Of a DNA stretch of 7,192 bases, positions 1 to 5,460 are shown piece after piece. The notes beneath the pieces are model-generated. The model saw only the letters and a program-made list of their open reading frames with translations, did not search any database and had not been told where the DNA came from. A program made the position numbers and the translations under genes. Source of the DNA: Candidatus Thorarchaeota archaeon (GTDB lineage: Archaea; Asgardarchaeota; Thorarchaeia; Thorarchaeales; Thorarchaeaceae); contig JAEORN010000041.1 of NCBI GenBank assembly GCA_016840825.1, forward strand, positions 1 through 7,192, in the 5' to 3' direction. Position 1 is the first letter of the stretch. Each line of letters opens with the position of its first letter.

Positions 1-4
1 ATGG

Positions 5-62
5 AGAGGTAGCTACATACAACCCAGCACTAAATGCAGTGCTTAGCTGTATTACTACCTCT
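5..62. repeat. Nested inverted repeat (possible hairpin)
   Basis: An 8-bp perfect outer arm pairs 5-12 (AGAGGTAG) with 55-62 (CTACCTCT). Inside it, ATAC at 17-20 can pair with GTAT at 49-52, and a 6-bp stem pairs 26-31 (AGCACT) with 38-43 (AGTGCT) around a 6-nt loop. It begins 35 bp past the stop codon of the minus-strand thioredoxin-like gene. It could therefore be a 3'-UTR structure, a structured RNA, or the edge of something to the left of the window. There is no U-tract beside it, so it is not a classical terminator. The pairing is visible; the role is unknown. Confidence 0.4.
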
Positions 63-97
63 ACGAATTCTTGAAGCATTGGGTATCTCTCATACTC

Positions 98-730
98 CTA
101 ACCCATGAGTGTGGTCATTACTTCATACCACTCGACAAACCGCCAAGTGCCTTCATGAATCCATCTTAATGTACCAGTTTGATCAATCAACACCAAGGTG
201 GGAATGTATCTGAGTTTGAAGAAATCATCAGTTGCTTCTCCAACCGCAGTTGCCCCTGTTGCATAGCCAATATCCCACAAGAGACCATGGTCATCAATAT
301 AATCACGAAGCATCTGATCAGTGTCTCCTTGAGCAGTGGTCAATTGAACATATTCAAGTTCATCTCGGGTGAAATTCTGATACATCTTCACATTGTCCAT
401 GTTTTGATATTCACATGCTGGACACCAAGTTGCCATGAAAATCATCACGACAAACTTTCCTCTTAGGCTATCCATGGTAACATTATCTGAGTCAACCATT
501 TCAAACTCCCAATTAGGTATCGTCACATTGTAAGGCAGTAAATCCTGGTCTCTAAAGAACCAAGACGGTATGCCGTCATCGGGTTCTGTAGTCGTTGTAG
601 TATCAGTTGTCGTCGTGGTTGTGTCTGTATTGGTATCTGCAGGAGGGTTCGATAATAGAACCGCACCCGTAATACCAACAACCACTACACTCATAACAAG
701 AACGACGGCAAAAAGTTGCTTTGTCTCCAC
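98..730 (-). CDS. Membrane-anchored TlpA/ResA-like thioredoxin-fold protein
   Basis: This is a thiol-disulfide oxidoreductase-like protein of 210 residues that probably acts outside the cytoplasmic membrane. Residues about 6-27 form one hydrophobic segment, a signal anchor or uncleaved signal peptide. A low-complexity Thr/Asp linker follows at about 32-50, and then a thioredoxin fold. The redox motif is W-C-P-A-C, with cysteines at 103 and 106, preceded by a strand rich in V, M, I and F. The cis-proline motif is Y-I-P-T-L with Pro177, followed by the usual L-I-D-x-x-G-x-L strand. Three N-x-T sequons (68, 83, 119) fit archaeal surface glycosylation. I chose the GTG at 730 because GGAAGGT at 738-744 lies 7 nt upstream. 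An in-frame TTG at 736 would add two residues but sits too close to that site. The family reduces or oxidises protein thiols, for example in cytochrome c maturation. No maturation genes or DsbD-like partner lie nearby, so the substrate is unknown. The gene stands alone, divergent from XPB. Confidence 0.9.
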   Translation of the reverse strand: METKQLFAVVLVMSVVVVGITGAVLLSNPPADTNTDTTTTTTDTTTTTEPDDGIPSWFFRDQDLLPYNVTIPNWEFEMVDSDNVTMDSLRGKFVVMIFMATWCPACEYQNMDNVKMYQNFTRDELEYVQLTTAQGDTDQMLRDYIDDHGLLWDIGYATGATAVGEATDDFFKLRYIPTLVLIDQTGTLRWIHEGTWRFVEWYEVMTTLMG

Positions 731-737
731 AATCAAG

Positions 738-744
738 ACCTTCC
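738..744 (-). promoter_or_regulatory. Shine-Dalgarno site of the thioredoxin-like gene
   Basis: On the minus strand the sequence is GGAAGGT, then 7 nt, then GTG at 730-728. This spacing decides the start in favour of GTG over the TTG two codons upstream. Confidence 0.5.
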
Positions 745-780
745 AGAATTGTTAGTTTCGAATTGGAACCTCATTAGCTG

Positions 781-787
781 TTATAAG
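781..787 (-). promoter_or_regulatory. Possible TATA box for the thioredoxin-like gene
   Basis: The minus strand reads CTTATAA here. An archaeal TATA box lies about 26 nt before the transcription start, which would put the start near 758 and give a leader of about 28 nt, long enough to hold the Shine-Dalgarno site at 738-744. The remainder of the 737-948 intergenic region shows no RNA gene, repeat or small ORF that I can support. The assignment rests on sequence and spacing only. Confidence 0.35.
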
Positions 788-864
788 TCCAACTGTGAGC
801 CTTTGCACAAAATAGGCAGTCGACGAGTTTACCCAAATAATTAGTAATTGGCTAAACAGAAGCA

Positions 865-870
865 TTTATC
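865..870 (+). promoter_or_regulatory. Weak TATA-like element upstream of XPB
   Basis: TTTATC lies about 80 bp before the XPB start codon. If used, transcription would begin near 893 with a leader of about 56 nt. The match is poor, and other AT-rich stretches in 835-860 are possible alternatives. Confidence 0.2.
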
Positions 871-936
871 ACTACACATTTTCGCATAGCACCAAATTCC
901 GCTTGAGCATTGATTCAATGATAATCCAAGCCGCGA

Positions 937-942
937 AGAGGT
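937..942 (+). promoter_or_regulatory. Shine-Dalgarno site of xpb
   Basis: AGAGGT lies 6 nt before the ATG at 949. It supports this start over the in-frame ATG at 961, which has no comparable upstream site. Confidence 0.6.
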
Positions 943-948
943 ATAACA

Positions 949-2652
949 ATGCCTAATCCGATGAATCCACTAATAGTTCAATCAGACAAATCAGTTCTCC
1001 TTGAAGTAGATAATCCAAGGTATGAAGAAGCACGAGACTCTCTTGCTCGTTTTGCAGAACTTGTAAAGAGTCCTGAGTATGTTCACACATATCGTGTATC
1101 TCCACTCAGCTTGTGGAACGCTGCTGCAGTAGGAATTTCCGCGCGCGAGGTAATTGATGCACTTGAGGAATTTGCAAAATATCCTATTCCTAGTAATGTA
1201 TCACGAGAGATTGTTGAGTACATGGATCGATATGGGAGAATTACTCTTTTCTCTGAAGGAGAGGATATGCTGCTTCAGTTTGAAGAAGAGGATCTAGCTA
1301 TCGAAGTTGCACAGAATAGCAAAGTACAGGAGTACATTGTTGAGCAAGTTGATGAGAGAACATTCCTTATTGATCCAATTCAAAGAGGATTCATCAAACA
1401 TGCCTTATTAGAATTAGGTCATCCTGTCGAGGATCTTGCAGGTTATGTTGAAGGAGAGGCATTACCTTTTGAGATTAGAGGAACAACCCTTGAAGGAGTT
1501 CCATTTGACCTTAGAGAGTATCAGAAGGAAGCCGTAGCCACATTTTATGCAGGCGGTGGTGTGAGAGGAGGTTCAGGTGTTGTTGTACTACCGTGTGGTG
1601 CAGGAAAGACAATGGTTGGAATTGGTGCCATGCATAAACTACAGACTTCCACTATCATACTTTGTCCAAACGTTGTAGCGGTCCGTCAATGGATAGCGGA
1701 ATTAATCGACAAAACAACTCTTACAGAAAACGAAGTGGGAGAGTATACTGGAGAATCAAAAGAGGTCAAACCAGTAACTGTTGCAACAGATCAGATTCTA
1801 ACATGGCGAAGATCAAGAGAGGATGATTTCGAACACTTTGCAATATTTGATGCACGAAATTGGGGACTTATCATCTATGATGAGGTACATCTGCTACCAG
1901 CTCCTGTATTTAGAGTTACAGCAGCGATTCAGGCAACAAGACGATTAGGGTTAACAGCAACACTCGTTCGAGAAGACGAACGAGAAGAGGATGTATTCAG
2001 TCTCATTGGTCCTAAACGTTTCGATATGCCTTGGAAGCTTCTTGAAGACCAAGGGTGGATTGCTACTGCAATCTGCTACGAGATTCGGATCGAACTTCCA
2101 GATAAGCTCAAAAGAAAATATGCACTTGCGGAGGATAGAAAGAAGTACAGAATAGCAGCTGAGAACCCGATAAAGATTAACCTAATCAAAGAACTCATCG
2201 ATTATCACAACGAGGATAATGTACTTGTTATCGGTATGTATCTGGACCAATTGAAAATCATAGCAGATACGATCAAAGCCCCACTCATAACCGGCAAAAC
2301 AAGCAATGAGGACCGACAGACCCTCTATCAAGCCTTTCGTGAGGGTAAGGAGAAGATACTGGTTGTTTCGAAGGTAGCGAACTTCGCACTCGACCTTCCG
2401 GATGCAAATGTTGCAATTCAAGTATCAGGTACTTTTGGATCACGTCAAGAAGAAGCCCAGAGGCTTGGAAGGATTCTCAGACCGAAGACAGATGGCAGTT
2501 TTGCTAGATTTTATTCCATAATAACAAGGGATTCGCGAGATATGGACTTTGCTGCAAAAAGACAACTATTCTTGACTGAACAGGGGTATCAGTATGTTAT
2601 TGCATCAGCAGATGAAGAGATCTGGAGGAGACCACCTGAGAGTTTCTTCTAG
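949..2652 (+). CDS. xpb: XPB/Rad25-family DNA repair helicase (SF2), bacterial-type architecture
   Basis: This is a 567-residue ATP-dependent superfamily-2 3'-5' DNA helicase/translocase. Homologues open DNA in nucleotide excision repair and, in eukaryotes, in TFIIH-dependent transcription. Residues about 8-160 form the XPB/Ssl2 N-terminal domain (the Helicase_C_3-type family), with T47-Y-R and PIPSNV at 79-84. Helicase core motifs are: Q-like LREYQ near 188-192; Walker A PCGAGKT at 215-221 (Lys220); DEVH at 311-314; LTAT at 335-338; the XPB-specific RED triad at 341-343; motif V-like SKVANFALDLP; and motif VI QRLGRILRPK at 504-513. The tail (AAKRQLFLTEQGYQY) is also typical of XPB. At 567 residues it is longer than the compact ~450-residue archaeal XPB. 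As I recall them, actinobacterial XPB proteins match it closely throughout, including LAGYVEGEA after the N-domain and FDAR-WGL before DEVH. The usual archaeal neighbour Bax1 is not adjacent. All catalytic motifs appear intact. The family assignment is secure; the bacterial affinity is by eye. Confidence 0.97.
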   Translation: MPNPMNPLIVQSDKSVLLEVDNPRYEEARDSLARFAELVKSPEYVHTYRVSPLSLWNAAAVGISAREVIDALEEFAKYPIPSNVSREIVEYMDRYGRITLFSEGEDMLLQFEEEDLAIEVAQNSKVQEYIVEQVDERTFLIDPIQRGFIKHALLELGHPVEDLAGYVEGEALPFEIRGTTLEGVPFDLREYQKEAVATFYAGGGVRGGSGVVVLPCGAGKTMVGIGAMHKLQTSTIILCPNVVAVRQWIAELIDKTTLTENEVGEYTGESKEVKPVTVATDQILTWRRSREDDFEHFAIFDARNWGLIIYDEVHLLPAPVFRVTAAIQATRRLGLTATLVREDEREEDVFSLIGPKRFDMPWKLLEDQGWIATAICYEIRIELPDKLKRKYALAEDRKKYRIAAENPIKINLIKELIDYHNEDNVLVIGMYLDQLKIIADTIKAPLITGKTSNEDRQTLYQAFREGKEKILVVSKVANFALDLPDANVAIQVSGTFGSRQEEAQRLGRILRPKTDGSFARFYSIITRDSRDMDFAAKRQLFLTEQGYQYVIASADEEIWRRPPESFF

Positions 2653-3506
2653 TCTTTCTCCTTTTTCGGGTCTCCAGCCTCATACATTGATATCTTTCTG
2701 GCGATATCCTTCATCTCATCAAGTGTGATTCTGTAGATACCAGATTGGTTCACATCAAAAGTTACCCACATCGGATTGTGACCTGCTCCTTTAACCTTGG
2801 TCACTCTAAATTGCTTAATCAGTACTCCTGCATTCCCGAATACTGGCTCATGTCTTGTATCAATGATGATATCACTACTATAGGTCATCATATCATCATA
2901 TGCAGCGAACTGTTGAAGACCAGTGTGATAGGTTGCCCAACATGGGATGTACAAATCCTTGCAGAAAGTCGCTCTCCATGCTTTTATTGCATTCACTGCC
3001 TTGAAAGGATGGGACTGAAAGAAGAGTTCTGTAATGCTATCAATAAAAATACCAGCAACCTCTCGCTCTCCATTGTCAGCAATCAGCCCGTGTAATGCAT
3101 CACTAATTTGATCAGGTTCTGTGGGGTCCTTCACTAGTGTGGTATGATCGTATTTCACAGTCTTTCTCAAAATTTGATTGGAAAAACAGTCGACCAAGTC
3201 AATCAGACCTTCTTTTAACATCTTAGTGTGATCCCAGCCAAGGTAATGCAAGTTTTGGAGAACAGAAACAGGAGTGTCTTCAAAACAGACATAGAGAACT
3301 CGTTTTCCTCTCTCCATTGCATGCCTAGCCATTTCGTTTAAGAGAACTGACTTTCCACCTCCACCAGGACCTCGAATCACTCCAAACGCGTTCTTTGGAA
3401 AACCATCAGGAACCTCAGCATCAAGAGGGGCAATTCCTGTAGTATACAGCTCTCGACCTTTTGCAAGTATGTCTTCTAGACTCACACGCTTAACCCACTC
3501 GTGCAT
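2649..3506 (-). CDS. KaiC/Rad55-like RecA-superfamily ATPase
   Basis: This is a single-domain RecA-fold ATPase of 285 residues, of the archaeal KaiC-like/Rad55 group. From the ATG at 3506, Walker A is GPGGGGKS at 46-53. The acidic motif FED at 75-77 carries the likely catalytic Glu76, where KaiC has its Glu pair. Walker B is IFID at 153-156 followed by S-I-T-E. Near the end, K-V-K-G-A-G-H-N-P (about 237-245) and the following strand to Q-S-G-I match the conserved C-terminal part of KaiC domains. The C-terminus is charged (KKEKD). An in-frame GTG at 3521 would add five residues; neither start has a strong Shine-Dalgarno site, so I prefer ATG. Members are implicated in recombination, signalling or motility (FlaH-like) depending on clade; no motility genes are present here. 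The gene converges on xpb and shares the CTAG that provides both stop codons. Family call is secure; specific role is unknown. Confidence 0.92.
   Translation of the reverse strand: MHEWVKRVSLEDILAKGRELYTTGIAPLDAEVPDGFPKNAFGVIRGPGGGGKSVLLNEMARHAMERGKRVLYVCFEDTPVSVLQNLHYLGWDHTKMLKEGLIDLVDCFSNQILRKTVKYDHTTLVKDPTEPDQISDALHGLIADNGEREVAGIFIDSITELFFQSHPFKAVNAIKAWRATFCKDLYIPCWATYHTGLQQFAAYDDMMTYSSDIIIDTRHEPVFGNAGVLIKQFRVTKVKGAGHNPMWVTFDVNQSGIYRITLDEMKDIARKISMYEAGDPKKEKD
2653..2667 (+). terminator. Possible T-rich terminator after xpb
   Basis: The plus strand is pyrimidine-rich directly after the XPB stop and includes T5 at 2662-2666. Archaeal RNA polymerase stops at such tracts without a hairpin. 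The same bases on the other strand encode the Lys/Glu-rich C-terminus of the KaiC-like ATPase, so the tract may simply reflect AAA and GAA codons. Confidence 0.3.
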
Positions 3507-3534
3507 GAGAATTACTGTCACAAGAATCTATTGT

Positions 3535-3546
3535 CTGATGCATCAG
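3535..3546. promoter_or_regulatory. 12-bp perfect palindrome, candidate operator
   Basis: CTGATGCATCAG is a perfect dyad lying between the KaiC-like gene and its likely TATA box, over the predicted transcription start near 3541. That is where an archaeal repressor would block initiation. The dyad is visible; regulation is an inference. Confidence 0.35.
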
Positions 3547-3563
3547 TATGTATTTCAGGATGG

Positions 3564-3570
3564 TTTTTAT
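3564..3570 (-). promoter_or_regulatory. Possible TATA box for the KaiC-like gene
   Basis: The minus strand reads ATAAAAA here. Initiation about 26 nt downstream, near 3541, would leave a leader of about 35 nt before the ATG at 3506, or about 20 nt before the alternative GTG at 3521. Confidence 0.35.
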
Positions 3571-3583
3571 GCACCACCGTTTA

Positions 3584-3591
3584 TTTTATAT
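3584..3591 (+). promoter_or_regulatory. Possible TATA box for the 80-residue ORF
   Basis: TTTTATAT fits an archaeal TATA box. Initiation would fall near 3614, leaving a leader of about 28 nt that contains the AGGAG at 3629-3633. Confidence 0.4.
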
Positions 3592-3628
3592 GATGTAGTA
3601 TTTTGATATATTATGTAATAATAGTTAT

Positions 3629-3633
3629 AGGAG
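3629..3633 (+). promoter_or_regulatory. Shine-Dalgarno site before a TTG start
   Basis: AGGAG is followed after 8 nt by TTG at 3642. This is the strongest ribosome-binding match in the intergenic region. It decides the start of the 80-residue protein over the upstream in-frame TTG at 3603. Confidence 0.5.
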
Positions 3634-3641
3634 CCAGAATA

Positions 3642-3884
3642 TTGGTAGAATACGACAGCCGGGAGAAATTTGCCAATTCAAGTCCTATGTTACTTAAGAT
3701 TCGTCAAGCTGCTTTGGATAAAGCATTTACAGAAGTCAGGAACAAACGATTCTATCTTGATGAGTCACGTAGTAAAGGTCGGATATCGGAGGAAGAATAT
3801 CAGCAGAACCTACTCAAACTCATTCTAGAAGGGAATGAGATTAAAAATCAACAGAAAATCATCGAGGAGCAATTGAACATTTAG
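3642..3884 (+). CDS. Small helical protein of unknown function
   Basis: I do not recognise this 80-residue protein. It is charged and almost entirely predicted helical, without cysteines or membrane segments. A first helix (about residues 15-40) leads to G-R-I-S-E-E-E-Y near 47-54, and a second long helix follows, rich in Q, E, K, I and L. The G-x-I-S/T-E-E-E-Y/F turn between two helices recalls SHOCT-like and other short helical-hairpin modules that mediate oligomerisation, but this is only a resemblance. The TTG start is chosen for the AGGAG 8 nt upstream. A longer reading from TTG 3603 would add a hydrophobic stretch but has no ribosome-binding site and would begin upstream of the predicted transcription start. 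The gene has its own likely promoter and is followed 58 bp later by the DUF2240-like gene on the same strand, which seems to have a separate promoter. Confidence 0.6.
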   Translation: MVEYDSREKFANSSPMLLKIRQAALDKAFTEVRNKRFYLDESRSKGRISEEEYQQNLLKLILEGNEIKNQQKIIEEQLNI

Positions 3885-3911
3885 TAGAATTTGTAGAATC
3901 CTGAGGATAGG

Positions 3912-3919
3912 TACATATA
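3912..3919 (+). promoter_or_regulatory. TATA box for the DUF2240-like gene (leaderless)
   Basis: TACATATA is centred about 28 bp before the ATG at 3943, and no Shine-Dalgarno site lies between. This is the geometry of an archaeal leaderless transcript starting at or just before the ATG. Confidence 0.5.
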
Positions 3920-3942
3920 CTTCGCAAGGATTTTCTATCAGT

Positions 3943-4230
3943 ATGCAGGGTAAGTACATCCTTCTAATGCTCGCACATCTATTTCGAAAATGTGGAGAAC
4001 AGATTGAGTTAACTGAGTCAGTTTACCGTCTCGCTTTCGTCTGGCGTTATGGGTCTCCGACAAATATTAGAAGACTTCTCACACTAGCGCGGGAAAAACA
4101 GCTTATATCATATGAGGACGGAATAATCAAAGCTGAATTTGTATACACAGCCCAAATACTAGATCCAAATCAATCAGACATCATTAGCAACGAAATTATT
4201 TCGAATCAAAATATTGAACCACTCTACTAA
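3943..4230 (+). CDS. DUF2240-like small winged-helix protein
   Basis: This is a 95-residue cytoplasmic protein. The first 70 residues read as a compact helical domain followed by a wing: a helix (YILLMLAHLFRK), the segment L-T-E-S-V-Y-R-L-A-F, a second helix pair ending R-R-L-L-T-L-A-R-E-K, then Q-L-I-S-Y-E-D-G-I-I-K-A-E-F. The pattern resembles archaeal DUF2240 proteins, in which a short helical unit with conserved S-E/V-F/Y and 'RLL-LA-E-GLL' segments is followed by an acidic tail. From memory that family is often longer, so this may be a short member. The family has no established function; a winged helix would suggest nucleic-acid or protein binding. The start is supported by the TATA box 28 bp upstream. 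The stop codon overlaps the stop of the convergent RFC-like gene by 4 bp. The reading as a real gene is more secure than the family name. Confidence 0.7.
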   Translation: MQGKYILLMLAHLFRKCGEQIELTESVYRLAFVWRYGSPTNIRRLLTLAREKQLISYEDGIIKAEFVYTAQILDPNQSDIISNEIISNQNIEPLY

Positions 4231-5399
4231 GGTTCCTCACTGGGGAGATTTCCAATCGAAGCAAGTAATGCCATTAGATGAATGTGCGGATTTTTACCTT
4301 GTGTCATTCTGTAATCGATTTCAGACATCCTATCAAGAAGATGACGCAACTTTGCATCATCAAGTGGTCTTCTGATGACTTCCCTCTGAATTTGAACCAT
4401 TACTTGTTGAGGAGAATATTGCTCAGATGTCAGAAGCTTCCGAAGAATGTCCCTAGCCTTCACATATTCATTAGAAAGTGCAAATGATATCATTTTTCTC
4501 ACACCTGAGGATAATGGTGTTTCAGAGTATTTGTGTACAATATCCTCAGTCACTTTCTTCCCAGCTGCGGCGCTTATCTGAAACAAATCAATAGCCCTAC
4601 GGGCATCGCCATTTGCAGATTTAACCAAGGCTGTCATTCCAAGAGTGTCAACATCTACACCTTCATGCTCTGCGATATTTGAGAGAATTGATTCAATGGA
4701 CTCACCATCGATCGCCTTGAAATGGACTACAATACATCTAGATGCTATTGCAGGATTCCAACCTGCTAACGATGGTGTGATTAAAATAAATCGACAGGAA
4801 CCAGAATATATCTCCATAGTTCTTCTCAATGCCTGAAGCATATTCGAATCAAGTGCATCTGACTCCTCAAGAACGAGAATTTTGATGAGCCCCTCGTAAA
4901 CCGTTATTGTCGAAGCAAATAGCTTAATTGCCTGATGTAGTAGTTGTGACCTGTTCGGATCACCTGACTTGCCTTTTGATTTCAACTCCGCTTTGGCTTC
5001 TCGAAATACAACTGACATGTATTCATCAAGCTCTGTTCTTTGGTTACGATCTAGTTTTGCTAATGCTCCGATGTTTCGTTTAGCTTTAGAGATAGGATAG
5101 GAGCGAATATCCCTTACATTGAGGATTTTGAAGTTAGAATTATAGGCATCGCCAAGAACAGACCTAGCATAGATATTTGCAGCAACTGTTTTGCCTGAGC
5201 CTGTAGGTCCGTAGAAAATAAGATGAGGTATTGTTTTTGATTCCCCATATATCTTCAATTGAGAGATTGCCTGGTCTTGCCCATAGAATTCTTCCCAAGA
5301 GTTGGGCCGATATTTTATGCTCCAAAGAACAGGCTCCATTTTTCGCACCATGAATTTCTCAACTATGGTCAAAATAAGGTTGACTCTAGGAAGATTCAT
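4227..5399 (-). CDS. Divergent RFC small-subunit-like clamp-loader ATPase
   Basis: This AAA+ ATPase of the replication factor C family has 390 residues from the ATG at 5399. RFC loads the PCNA clamp onto primed DNA. The family N-terminus is W26-x-x-K-Y-R-P, Walker A is GPTGSGKT at 64-71, the arginine-finger motif is A-S-R-C at 219-222, and sensor 2 is GDARRAID at 264-271. The C-terminal collar helices extend to the end as in small subunits. Several features are odd. Walker B reads L-E-E-S-D (177-181) instead of L-D-E-A-D. The sensor-1 region reads I-L-I-T-P-S where small subunits have C-N-Y. The L-N-A-S-D-E-R-G motif is reduced to L-N-V-R-D, and about 50 extra charged residues lie before Walker B (roughly 100-160). 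It is likely a specialised paralogue rather than the housekeeping subunit. The start is uncertain: homologues begin just before the W-x-x-K-Y-R-P motif, so the ATG at 5351 or 5339 is possible; a GTG at 5402 would add one residue. Confidence 0.9.
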   Translation of the reverse strand: MNLPRVNLILTIVEKFMVRKMEPVLWSIKYRPNSWEEFYGQDQAISQLKIYGESKTIPHLIFYGPTGSGKTVAANIYARSVLGDAYNSNFKILNVRDIRSYPISKAKRNIGALAKLDRNQRTELDEYMSVVFREAKAELKSKGKSGDPNRSQLLHQAIKLFASTITVYEGLIKILVLEESDALDSNMLQALRRTMEIYSGSCRFILITPSLAGWNPAIASRCIVVHFKAIDGESIESILSNIAEHEGVDVDTLGMTALVKSANGDARRAIDLFQISAAAGKKVTEDIVHKYSETPLSSGVRKMISFALSNEYVKARDILRKLLTSEQYSPQQVMVQIQREVIRRPLDDAKLRHLLDRMSEIDYRMTQGKNPHIHLMALLASIGNLPSEEP

Positions 5400-5436
5400 C
5401 ACAAAAGTTGCATATTAAACCCGCAATCGTAAACGT

Positions 5437-5442
5437 CATATA
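5437..5442. promoter_or_regulatory. TATA-like element between divergent genes
   Basis: CATATA sits in the 61-bp gap between the RFC-like gene (-) and the XPB-N-domain gene (+). Read on the minus strand (GTATATGACG context), initiation would fall near 5413, 14 nt before the ATG at 5399. Read on the plus strand, initiation would fall near 5461-5466, at or just past the first ATG, which fits either leaderless translation or use of the second ATG at 5497. One element could serve both directions. A second AT-rich candidate for the minus strand lies at 5411-5418. Confidence 0.3.
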
Positions 5443-5460
5443 CAATCTGTAGATGGGCGC

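Noticed and set aside
179..755. Two plus-strand open frames antisense to the thioredoxin-like gene, one with a valine-rich stretch
   Set aside because: The valine-rich stretch is the reverse reading of the Thr-rich linker codons; neither frame has a promoter or ribosome-binding site.
2745..3095. A 116-codon open frame on the plus strand inside the KaiC-like gene
   Set aside because: It overlaps the conserved Walker B and C-terminal region of the ATPase in antisense and its product has no family features.
3603..3641. A longer start (TTG 3603) for the 80-residue protein, giving a hydrophobic N-terminus like a signal or membrane segment
   Set aside because: The added codons fall across the likely transcription start and Shine-Dalgarno site, so the apparent hydrophobic segment is probably AT-rich promoter DNA.
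3883..3900. Short direct repeat of GTAGAAT after the 80-residue gene
   Set aside because: Two 7-bp copies in AT-rich DNA are expected by chance and have no further copies at regular spacing.
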